Assembly: GCF_019711415.1 (NCBI RefSeq)
Contig: NZ_JAIGNJ010000002.1
Span: 124,001-188,000, forward strand
From: Qipengyuania vesicularis
Lineage (GTDB): Bacteria > Pseudomonadota > Alphaproteobacteria > Sphingomonadales > Sphingomonadaceae
DNA length: 64,000 nt
Direction of reading: 5' to 3'
Shown here: positions 43,476-50,806 of the stretch, piece after piece
Layout of the letters: each line of letters starts with the position of its first letter
Position numbering within the stretch: position 1 is the stretch's first letter
Notes under the pieces: generated by a model
What the model was told of the DNA's origin: nothing
Database searches by the model: none
What the model saw: only the letters and a program-made list of their open reading frames with translations
Position numbers and translations under genes: made by a program

Positions 43476-44060
43476 TCAGGCGTAGGTGACGCGCAGCAGC
43501 CTGCGACGACGGCGCATCGCAAACCCGATTGAGCCGAAGCCAAGTAGCATCAATGCCCAGGTTGACGGTTCAGGAACCGAACCGCTCGGACCTCCCGGCC
43601 CGGCGACATCGAATGTCACGTTGTAGCTGGCGCCCACCACACCATTGCCCAACAGTATGCCGTACAGATTCGGCCCCAGATCAAGTGATGTGGAGAAGCT
43701 GGCAAGCGGGTTGGTAATGACGTCTCCGCCTTGGAGATTTGAGAAGAATATGGACGTTCCGCCAAAATCAAAACTGGTGTCCACCACGACGGTAAGGCCG
43801 ATCAGGGTATAGCCGGCAAGCACTTCGACTGGAATGAAGTCAGCGCCATCGTTGGGCGACAGGATTGTCCCGACGAACTCGTTCTCTCCCGCGTCCAGAG
43901 TAAATGGATCGCGGGTGGGTTGACCCAAGGCATCAACCGCGGCGGTGAAGATATCGACGTCCAACCCCTCCACATAGTCCACCGCCTGTGCAGGGGACGC
44001 GAGCGCAATTGAAGCCGCCGCAACCACCGTGGCTGCAGCACTTTTCGAACGAATCTTCAT
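43476..44060 (-). CDS. PEP-CTERM (PEPxxWA) sorting-signal protein 1
   Basis: 194-aa exported protein: signal peptide to SPAQA, a beta-rich body of unknown role, and the C-terminal sorting tail VPEPSTWALMLLGFGSIGFAM followed by RRRRRLLR. Such tails are recognised and removed by an exosortase/archaeosortase-like enzyme in the inner membrane; none is encoded here. The gene has an AT-rich upstream region with a housekeeping-like promoter and AGGGGAAA before the ATG. Confidence 0.9.
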   Translation of the reverse strand: MKIRSKSAAATVVAAASIALASPAQAVDYVEGLDVDIFTAAVDALGQPTRDPFTLDAGENEFVGTILSPNDGADFIPVEVLAGYTLIGLTVVVDTSFDFGGTSIFFSNLQGGDVITNPLASFSTSLDLGPNLYGILLGNGVVGASYNVTFDVAGPGGPSGSVPEPSTWALMLLGFGSIGFAMRRRRRLLRVTYA

Positions 44061-44410
44061 AATATTTCCCCTGAAAAATGGTCCGTGTTAACTATGATAT
44101 TAGTCCATATTTTATCGACCAACATTTCTCTGGTGCCATAATGGGACGGATCAATAAAATATTTCGATCTAGTGGAAAAATAAAAGCGTGGAGAATATTT
44201 TTGGGATCAACTCTTGGCGGGCTATTTCGAGCTCGTTTTCAGGCATCGTCGACGCATGACACGTGGTCGCCTACCCGATCAGTTGAGCCAATCCCGCTCA
44301 ATGGGCAGAATCATCACGGAGCACGATCCGCTTCGGCGCGTCACGTCAGGATTGAAAGTTCAGCAAGTACTTGTCACCAAGGTGGCGGACTCAGCCCGAA
44401 GTTGGAATCG
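44061..44410. other. AT-rich gene-free region upstream of PEP-CTERM gene 1
   Basis: 350 bases without a convincing gene. The first 150 bases are markedly AT-rich and hold the promoter and leader of the PEP-CTERM gene. The remaining 200 bases have normal composition and I see nothing in them; a 121-residue frame here has no protein-like composition. It ends at the stop of the frnE-like gene. Confidence 0.6.
44094..44122 (-). promoter_or_regulatory. Candidate promoter of PEP-CTERM gene 1
   Basis: On the minus strand TTGGTC (44122-44117) and TATCAT (44099-44094) are separated by exactly 17 AT-rich bases. Transcription would start near 44087, about 27 bases before the ATG at 44060. Confidence 0.5.
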
Positions 44411-45094
44411 TCAGGCCACAGTCTTCTCCGCCACCCGCCTTAACGCATTCGCATAGGCCTCGGGCGGCTGCGCGCCGGGGATCATGAAACGGCCTTCGAC
44501 GATCATCGCGGGCACGCCGGTGATGTTCATTTCCATAGCTGCGCGTTCCTCGACGCGGGTCTTGCGGGCGAGTTCCTCGCTGTCGAGCGCGGCTGAGGCG
44601 GCTTCGCGGTCGAGGCCCACTTCCTCGACCACGTCGAGCAAGACCTCGCGTTCGCCAATGCGGCGGCGCTGGTTGAAATGCGCCTCGAACAGCGCGAGCT
44701 TGAGCTGCGTCTGCTTTTCGGCCCCGTGCTCTTCAAGTGCCTTGGTCAGCAGCTTGTGCGCATCGAATGTGTTCCACATCATCGCGTCGGGCGCGGGCTC
44801 AGCTCCTTGATAGTCGAGCGAGACGCCCGCCTGCTCCGCTGCCTCGCGCATCTGGCCCTGCACCTGTTTCGACTGTTCGATGGTGCGGCCATACTTACGC
44901 GCGATATGCGCGGTGCGTTCTTCGCCCTCGGCCGGCATGTCGGGATTAAGTTCGAAAGCGTGCCAGCGGATGTCCGCCTCTATCTCGCCATCGAGGCTTT
45001 CCAGTGCCTGGGAGAGATTGCCCCAGCCCACCAGGCACCAGGGGCACATGACATCGGACCAGATGTCGATCGAAAGCTTGCGCGGCTCGCTCAT
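44411..45094 (-). CDS. DsbA/FrnE-family oxidoreductase
   Basis: 227-aa cytoplasmic thioredoxin-fold protein with the redox pair C17-C20 in SDVMCPWCLVGWGNL and the C-terminal ITGVPAMIVEGRFMIPGAQPPEAY (cis-Pro loop). FrnE-like proteins act as disulfide isomerases or in glutathione-linked chemistry. Its start overlaps nudC's stop (ATGA); third gene of a leftward operon with nudC and a serine hydrolase. Confidence 0.9.
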   Translation of the reverse strand: MSEPRKLSIDIWSDVMCPWCLVGWGNLSQALESLDGEIEADIRWHAFELNPDMPAEGEERTAHIARKYGRTIEQSKQVQGQMREAAEQAGVSLDYQGAEPAPDAMMWNTFDAHKLLTKALEEHGAEKQTQLKLALFEAHFNQRRRIGEREVLLDVVEEVGLDREAASAALDSEELARKTRVEERAAMEMNITGVPAMIVEGRFMIPGAQPPEAYANALRRVAEKTVA

Positions 45095-45948
45095 TTATGG
45101 ATCCACCAATGCATTAGGTGATGCGCTATAGCATGGGGAGGCGGCGCCCTGAATGGGCCGTTCCCCGCCAGCGAGGCCTTGACCTCATCCAGCGTGTACC
45201 AGTTGATCTCGGCCATCTCGGTTTCGTCGATGGTGAGACTGTCATCATCAGTAAAGGAATGACAGCCAATCATGAGCTGGCTCGGGAATGGCCAAGGCTG
45301 GCTCGCGACGTAGGTCACGTCGCGCACCTTCACGCCGCTTTCCTCCAGCACCTCGCGCGCAACGCCTTCCTCGATGCTCTCGCCCGGCTCCACGAAGCCC
45401 GCGAGCGCGGAAAAGCTACCCTCCGGCCAGCCCAGGCCGCGGCCCAGCATCAGCCTGCCCTCGTGCTCGACCAGCATGATCGTGACCGGGTCGGTGCGCG
45501 GGAAATGGCTCGCCCCGCACGCTGTGCAATCGCGCTGCCAGCCGCCCTTGGCGATCCTGGTATCGCCGCCACATTGGGCGCAGAAACGGTGGCGGGCATG
45601 CCAGTCGACAATGCTGCGCGCACCGCCATAGAGAGCGAGGTCGTCCGGGCGGAGAGTGGCCATGAGCGACCACAATTGCGGATTGGCCATGCGCGGGCTG
45701 GCATCGCCCTTGGCCGGAACGGCAGCAAAACAGGCCTTGCCATCGTCCAGCCCCAGGAACACCAGTTCGGCATCCTCGCTGGCATCGGCAAGCGTGCCCC
45801 AGGCGAGACCACCTTCATCGTCCATGGCAGGCATCAGCCCATCGAGTGCGAGCAGCCGTGCCTTCCAGTTCATATAGCCTGCCAGCCGTTCGGGATCGGC
45901 CCGCACGTGATCCGCGCGGTCGAGCCTCGAACCGGTGAAGGAAAGCAT
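45091..45948 (-). CDS. nudC: NADH pyrophosphatase (Nudix)
   Basis: 285 aa; zinc ribbon C-x2-C ... C-x2-C in FCAQCGGDTRIA and DCTACGASHFPR, then Nudix box GFVEPGESIEEGVAREVLEESGV, and the NudC array SQPWPFPSQLM. Hydrolyses NADH or removes NAD caps from RNA. Starts with a TGATG overlap with the serine hydrolase gene. Confidence 0.94.
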   Translation of the reverse strand: MLSFTGSRLDRADHVRADPERLAGYMNWKARLLALDGLMPAMDDEGGLAWGTLADASEDAELVFLGLDDGKACFAAVPAKGDASPRMANPQLWSLMATLRPDDLALYGGARSIVDWHARHRFCAQCGGDTRIAKGGWQRDCTACGASHFPRTDPVTIMLVEHEGRLMLGRGLGWPEGSFSALAGFVEPGESIEEGVAREVLEESGVKVRDVTYVASQPWPFPSQLMIGCHSFTDDDSLTIDETEMAEINWYTLDEVKASLAGNGPFRAPPPHAIAHHLMHWWIHK

Positions 45949-47264
45949 CAGGCTGCGGCTTTCATGGCCTGCAGGTCGGCGGTGAGCGCCTTGATGAATT
46001 CTTCGCGGATCGGGAAGGTCTCCGGCGGCATGTATTGCGTGTAGAGGCCGGTGCGCAGGTCGAGACTATAGTCGACCGCGGCAAGCGTGCCCGCCGCGCC
46101 GCCCCAGCCATACTGGCCGTTCTTCGAGCGACCTCCTGCGCCGAAACCTTCGCCTTCGACCCAAGACCCCTTCGTATCGACACCGGCAGGCAGCAGGTTC
46201 GAAACCGCCGTGCGCACGGTATCGCTTTCCATGACTTGCACAGAGTCGAGCTTGCCGTAGCCGAGCAGCATACGCAGGAACCGGTCATAGTCGCGCGCCG
46301 AGGAAACTAGTCCACCGCCACCCGCCGGGAATTGAGGCGGATCGAGGAATACCGAGCTCGGACCCGGGTCGATCGGGATCGGCGTGGTGCCAAGCATGCC
46401 GTAATTGGTCGTCAGGCGAGCCCGTTCGCTGTCTGGCACAGCGAAATAGGTGCTGGTCATGCCGCAGGGATCGAAGATGCGCGTCTGGAGGAAATCCTCG
46501 AAGCTCATGCCGGAGGCGACTTCGACAACGCGGCCGAGAAGGTCGATGCTAGCGGAATAGATCCACTTGGTGCCGGGTTGAGCAACTAGCGGCAGCGTCG
46601 CCAACCGGTCGGCAAATGCTTCGAGCGATGGCGCGGGCGTGACTTCCGGCAGTCCCGGGATCGGCATGCGGCTGACGCGGCCACCGACAAGACCGTTCTC
46701 GACATAGGCAGCGAGGAGCGGGCCCTTGGCATCGATGATGTAGCTGAGGCCGGAGGTGTGCGTGAGCAGGTGGCGAATGGTGATCTGCGTGTCGGCGGCC
46801 ACCGTATCGTCGAGCGATCCGTCCGGCGTCTGGAGCACGCGCATATCGGCAAAGGCGGGGAGGATTTCCGCGAGCGGCGTGTCGAGCCCGAAATGCCCGT
46901 CTTCGATGCACATCATCGTCGCCATTCCGGTAATCGGCTTGGTCATCGAGTAGATGCGGTAGAGCGAATCCAGCCCGACATCGGCATCGCTTGAGAAGGC
47001 CAGCTTTCCGCCGCCGACCGTATGCGCCATGTCTTCCTGGCCGCGGCCGATCGCCACCAGCAGGTTGGCAACCTTGCGATCTGCAACGTATTTGTCGGTC
47101 ATCTTTGCGAGCTCGGGAAAGGCGTGACCGACATCGTGCGCCAGCAGCCGCGACCCGCCAGGAATTCCAGCTACAGCTGCGCCAGCCGTCAGCAGTGCGC
47201 CCGAACGAAACAGCGCGCGGCGGGAAAGGACGGGTGCGTCGAATTCGCGATAGGCCATGGACAT
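45948..47264 (-). CDS. Tat-exported serine hydrolase (beta-lactamase class C family)
   Basis: 438 aa. Twin-arginine signal LSRRALFRSGALLTAGAAVA; catalytic S-x-x-K is S106-K109 in IYSMTKPITG, with the Tyr motif YSASIDLLGRVVE. These enzymes are usually esterases or DD-peptidase-like rather than beta-lactamases. Start at 47264 or the in-frame ATG six bases later. First gene of the hydrolase-nudC-frnE run. Confidence 0.88.
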   Translation of the reverse strand: MSMAYREFDAPVLSRRALFRSGALLTAGAAVAGIPGGSRLLAHDVGHAFPELAKMTDKYVADRKVANLLVAIGRGQEDMAHTVGGGKLAFSSDADVGLDSLYRIYSMTKPITGMATMMCIEDGHFGLDTPLAEILPAFADMRVLQTPDGSLDDTVAADTQITIRHLLTHTSGLSYIIDAKGPLLAAYVENGLVGGRVSRMPIPGLPEVTPAPSLEAFADRLATLPLVAQPGTKWIYSASIDLLGRVVEVASGMSFEDFLQTRIFDPCGMTSTYFAVPDSERARLTTNYGMLGTTPIPIDPGPSSVFLDPPQFPAGGGGLVSSARDYDRFLRMLLGYGKLDSVQVMESDTVRTAVSNLLPAGVDTKGSWVEGEGFGAGGRSKNGQYGWGGAAGTLAAVDYSLDLRTGLYTQYMPPETFPIREEFIKALTADLQAMKAAA

Positions 47265-47335
47265 CTCTCTTTCGGTATTTGCTTGACGCAGTGATGGGCA
47301 TGCGAAGCTGAACGGTCAATTGCGAATCGAAACTC

Positions 47336-47366
47336 TTGCATTCACGCGCTGTCCTACCCATATAAG
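47336..47366 (+). promoter_or_regulatory. Candidate promoter placing the start site at the ATG
   Basis: TTGCAT (47336-47341) and CATATA (47359-47364, overlapping TATAAG) are 17 bases apart. Transcription would then begin around 47371, the ATG itself, so the small membrane-protein mRNA would be leaderless. There is no Shine-Dalgarno before that ATG, which agrees. Confidence 0.42.
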
Positions 47367-47370
47367 ACAC

Positions 47371-47592
47371 ATGCTGAATATTGTCTCGCTCCTGATCGGT
47401 ATCGTCTCGCTGATCCTCGCCATTCCCCTGCAACTGCCGATTCTAGGGCTGGGCCTTTGGCTCTTGCTTCCGATTGCAGTGGTAGGCGCGGTCATCGGCG
47501 CGCTTTCCTCCAAGAACCACGGGCGCAATCTCAATCTACTGGTCGTCTTGATCATCGCGGTTCGACTCTCGATCACCGGCGGGATCTTCTAA
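47371..47592 (+). CDS. 73-aa small membrane protein, unknown
   Basis: MLNIVSLLIGIVSLILAIPLQL is one helix, GLGLWLLLPIAVVGAVIGAL a second, and NLLVVLIIAVRLSITGGIF a third. No family recognised. The ATG at 47371 is directly after a promoter-like TATAAG. Its stop interlocks with that of mutY (CTAA at 47589-47592). Confidence 0.65.
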   Translation: MLNIVSLLIGIVSLILAIPLQLPILGLGLWLLLPIAVVGAVIGALSSKNHGRNLNLLVVLIIAVRLSITGGIF

Positions 47593-48608
47593 GCCAACGC
47601 CAGCCTCGCAGCTTTCGCGAAGAGGGTCGGAAGGCCTGCCTCGTCAAGCGTGTCGAGCGGCCACCACTCTCCTTCGCCCGAAGGTCGATCTGCGCCGCGA
47701 TAGCGACTGACCGACAGTTCGAGTGCAAAATGGGTGAAGGTATGTCTGACCAGCCCGGCGGCTTCCCATTCGCCTTCAAGCGGGGCTGAATCCGCTCCGT
47801 CTCCGCGCGCCGACCAGCCATTGTCGGGCAGGCTGCGCATTCCGCCAAGCATGCCCTGCCCCTCGCGCCTCACCAGCCAGACGGAGCCGTCTCGCTCGAT
47901 CCAGAAAGCGCGCCCCTGCCGGACCGGCTTGGCTTTCCTTGGAGCCTTTACCGGTAGCGACGCCGGATCACCTTCGGCCCGGGCGCGGCAGTGATTGGCC
48001 AGCGGACAGACCAGGCACTTCGGCTCGCGGGCGGTGCAGATCGAGGACCCCAGGTCCATCATCGCCTGCGCAAAATCGCCTGCCCGTGTCTCGGGCGTGA
48101 TGGTATCGGAGCAAGCACGAATGACCTTGCGTACGCCGGGCAGCGGATCGGTGAGATTGAACAGGCGGGCGACGACCCGTTCGACATTGGCATCGACCAC
48201 CACGGCGCGCTGCCCAAAGGCGATCGCCGCTACTGCCGCTGCCGTATAGGCGCCCAGCCCAGGTAGTTTGCGCAGCTCCTCTTCCACCTCGGGGAAGGCA
48301 CCAAGCTCGGCGACAGCGCGCGCACATTTTACGAGATTGCGCGCACGCGAATAATAGCCCAGCCCCGCCCAGGCGGCCATGACATCCTCTTCGGGCGCCG
48401 CCGCCAGCGCTTCGACGGTGGGCCAACGCGCAGTGAAGGCCTCGAAATAGGGCTTCACCGCTGCGACGGTGGTCTGCTGGAGCATCACCTCCGAAAGCCA
48501 TACGCGATAGGGGTCGGGAGCAGGCTCGCCCGGCCGCGCGCGCCAAGGCAAGTCGCGGGCATACTCGTCGTACCAGTCGAGAAGCTTTTCGGAGACTATG
48601 GCGGCCAC
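47589..48608 (-). CDS. mutY: A/G-specific adenine DNA glycosylase
   Basis: 339 aa; removes A opposite 8-oxoG. HhH region LPGLGAYTAAAVAAIAFGQRAVVVDANVERV, preceded by SEVMLQQTTVAAVKPYF, and the 4Fe-4S site C-x6-C-x2-C-x5-C (CTAREPKCLVCPLANHC). C-terminal Nudix-like MutT domain for 8-oxoG recognition. GTG at 48608 is the likely start; a TTG at 48638 would overlap the divergent gene. Confidence 0.94.
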   Translation of the reverse strand: MAAIVSEKLLDWYDEYARDLPWRARPGEPAPDPYRVWLSEVMLQQTTVAAVKPYFEAFTARWPTVEALAAAPEEDVMAAWAGLGYYSRARNLVKCARAVAELGAFPEVEEELRKLPGLGAYTAAAVAAIAFGQRAVVVDANVERVVARLFNLTDPLPGVRKVIRACSDTITPETRAGDFAQAMMDLGSSICTAREPKCLVCPLANHCRARAEGDPASLPVKAPRKAKPVRQGRAFWIERDGSVWLVRREGQGMLGGMRSLPDNGWSARGDGADSAPLEGEWEAAGLVRHTFTHFALELSVSRYRGADRPSGEGEWWPLDTLDEAGLPTLFAKAARLALA

Positions 48609-48622
48609 GCCGCGCCTATGGC

Positions 48623-49195
48623 ATGAGCACCCGCACAATGGGAAGCGACAAGACCGACAAACCGGAAGGCAAGAAGGCCGCTTCAGGCCGCAAGAAGGCC
48701 TACAAGCCCTATGAACGCCCGCGCGGCGGCGGGGCCAAGGCCATTTCCGACCTCATGCCGCAGATCGGTCGCCCGGCATTCCGTCGCTTCGGCTTCGTCC
48801 AGAGCAGCGTTGTCAGCCGCTGGCCGGAAATCGTCGGCGAAACCCACGCCCGCGTCTGCATGCCGGAAATGATCCGCTTCCCCCCCGGCGAGAAGTCGGA
48901 AGGCATTCTCGAGCTTGTGGTGCTGCCGGCCCACGCGCCGTTGATCCAGCAAGTCCTCCCCGAGATCACCGAACGGGTGAACCGCTTCTTCGGCTACAAG
49001 GCGGTCGCGCGGATCAAGCTTCGGCAAGGTGCGGTTAAGCCTCCCGAGGACAGGAACAAGGCCAAAGCGCCGCCTTCGCTCAAGCCGATTCCGATGGAAC
49101 TGGGCGATAGTCTGCGCGATATCGGGGATCCCGAGCTGCGCACCGTGCTGGAATCGCTGGCGCGCAGCTTCGGCGAAGACGACAGGAAAGAGTAG
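48623..49195 (+). CDS. DUF721/DciA-like protein
   Basis: 190 aa; basic N terminus (TDKPEGKKAASGRKKAYKPY) and the DUF721 core FGFVQSSVVSRWPEIVGETHARVCMPEM. DciA is the ancestral replicative-helicase loader. Here the gene is divergent from mutY with only 14 bases between start codons, and heads the run to two thioredoxin-fold genes and smc. A downstream ATG at 48638 is also possible. The DciA assignment follows from DUF721 membership, not from a motif. Confidence 0.87.
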   Translation: MSTRTMGSDKTDKPEGKKAASGRKKAYKPYERPRGGGAKAISDLMPQIGRPAFRRFGFVQSSVVSRWPEIVGETHARVCMPEMIRFPPGEKSEGILELVVLPAHAPLIQQVLPEITERVNRFFGYKAVARIKLRQGAVKPPEDRNKAKAPPSLKPIPMELGDSLRDIGDPELRTVLESLARSFGEDDRKE

Positions 49196-49199
49196 ACTT

Positions 49200-49931
49200 T
49201 TGGCCAAATATTCTCGCCTATCCCGGCCGCTGATGATTGCAGCGGCATCGCTCATCGCTGCCGGTGCAACCGCACAGGACACGCAGCTCCCCGGCTCCCA
49301 AGCCCAGTCGAACTGGGGTACGATGGTCACCGAAACCGAAGGCGGCCACCTGATCGGCAATCCCGAAGCCGAAGGCAAGCTGGTCGAATTCATGAGCTAC
49401 ACCTGCTCGCACTGCGCAGATTTCGCGCGCACGGGCGACGGGGCGATCAAGCTTCTCTACGTACCGACTGGCAAGGTTTCCTACGAAATCCGCCACCTGA
49501 TCCGCGACCCAATCGACCTCACCGTTGCTCTGGCCGCGCAGTGCGGCGATGCCCAGAAATTTCCCGGCAATCACGAGGCGCTGATCCTCAAGCACGGCGA
49601 ATGGATGGCCAAGGCGCGTACCGTCACCCAGGCGCAGATGGCGCGCTGGCAGTTCGGCAGCTTCGGTAGCCGTGCGCAGGCGATCGCCAGCGATCTCGAC
49701 TTCTACGAGATCATGGAAAGCCGCGGCTATGGCCGCAGCGAGCTCGACCAGTGCCTGACCGATACCGACAAGGCCAAGGCCATCGCCGAACAGAGCCAGG
49801 CCGATGTCGAAGCCTACGGCCTGCGCGGCACGCCAACCTTCATGATGGGCGGCGAAGTGCTCGACGCGCATGACTGGCCCGCGCTCCAACCACACCTCGA
49901 CGCTTTCTTCCGATCACCGTCCCAGAACTGA
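49200..49931 (+). CDS. DsbA-like thiol:disulfide protein 1
   Basis: 243 aa with signal peptide (KYSRLSRPLMIAAASLIAAG, cleaved after TAQ). Thioredoxin motif C69-x2-C72 in MSYTCSHCADF and cis-Pro RGTPTFMMGG. Start is the TTG at 49200, five bases after the DUF721 stop; an ATG at 49233 would cut the signal peptide's charged head. It and the next gene are tandem paralogues. Confidence 0.88.
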   Translation: MAKYSRLSRPLMIAAASLIAAGATAQDTQLPGSQAQSNWGTMVTETEGGHLIGNPEAEGKLVEFMSYTCSHCADFARTGDGAIKLLYVPTGKVSYEIRHLIRDPIDLTVALAAQCGDAQKFPGNHEALILKHGEWMAKARTVTQAQMARWQFGSFGSRAQAIASDLDFYEIMESRGYGRSELDQCLTDTDKAKAIAEQSQADVEAYGLRGTPTFMMGGEVLDAHDWPALQPHLDAFFRSPSQN

Positions 49932-50035
49932 TTTCCCGCCATTTTCGGGGGACAGCCCTGTGGACACACCCCTTGCCGTCCTTCACCTGCGGCGGCGCAT
50001 GCCATAGCCTTTCCGGCCCAGACACGAGGATTCCG

Positions 50036-50782
50036 ATGACCCGTACCCTGCGTTTCGCCCTTGCCGCCCCCCTCGCCCTGGCGCTCGCCGCATGCAGCGG
50101 CGGTGCCGATGAGGGCGACGAGGCCTCGCTCGAAGGTGAAGCGATCGCCGCGATCCCTGCTCCCGACGGCGCAAGCTGGCTCGAAACGGCCAGCAAGACC
50201 GAGGAGGGCGGATTTGTCATCGGGAACCCGGATGCCCCACTCAAGCTGGTTGAATTCGCCAGCCACACCTGCGGTGCCTGCGCCTATTTCGCAGAGAACG
50301 GTTCGACTCCCCTCCAGGAAAAATACGTCGAAAGCGGTGTGGTGAGCTACGAAATCCGGCCGCTCCTGCGCGATCCGCTCGATGTGACGATCTCGACGCT
50401 TGCGCGTTGCGGTTCTCCCGAGGGTTTCCATGCCCTGTCCGATCAGGCCTGGGCTTCGCTCTCGGAATTCGGCAACCGTCTCCAGTCGAATGGCGCTGCC
50501 TATGAAGCGGCGATGTCCGCTGCGCCCGAGCAGCGTTTCGTCCAGCTCGCAGAGGCTGCGGGCCTCATCGAATTCTTCGCTGCACGCGGTATCTCCGCCG
50601 ACCAGGCTCGAACCTGCCTTTCGGATAGCGATGCCATCACTGCCATGGCGGAGAAGTCGAGCGAAGAAGCCGCCGCCGAGAATGTGACCGGCACCCCCAC
50701 GTTCTTCCTCAATGGCCGTCGTCTCGATGCCAATCAGTGGCAGGGCATCGAACCCATCCTCCAGCGCGCCGGCGCGAGGTAA
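50036..50782 (+). CDS. DsbA-like thiol:disulfide lipoprotein 2
   Basis: 248-aa lipoprotein: lipobox LALAAC with lipid Cys20, an acidic linker, then the thioredoxin fold with C79-x2-C82 in ASHTCGACAYF and NVTGTPTFFLNG. It shares the frame GxxIGNPxAxxKLVEFxSxTC with its neighbour. GAGGA precedes the ATG. smc begins 25 bases after its stop. The pair may oxidise or isomerise envelope disulfides. Confidence 0.88.
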   Translation: MTRTLRFALAAPLALALAACSGGADEGDEASLEGEAIAAIPAPDGASWLETASKTEEGGFVIGNPDAPLKLVEFASHTCGACAYFAENGSTPLQEKYVESGVVSYEIRPLLRDPLDVTISTLARCGSPEGFHALSDQAWASLSEFGNRLQSNGAAYEAAMSAAPEQRFVQLAEAAGLIEFFAARGISADQARTCLSDSDAITAMAEKSSEEAAAENVTGTPTFFLNGRRLDANQWQGIEPILQRAGAR

Positions 50783-50806
50783 ACCGGAAAGGGGGGCGGA
50801 CAGGCG

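Noticed and set aside
44078-44443. A 121-codon frame in the AT-rich gap
   Set aside because: Runs from the promoter of the PEP-CTERM gene into the end of the frnE-like gene, with no Shine-Dalgarno and no protein-like pattern.
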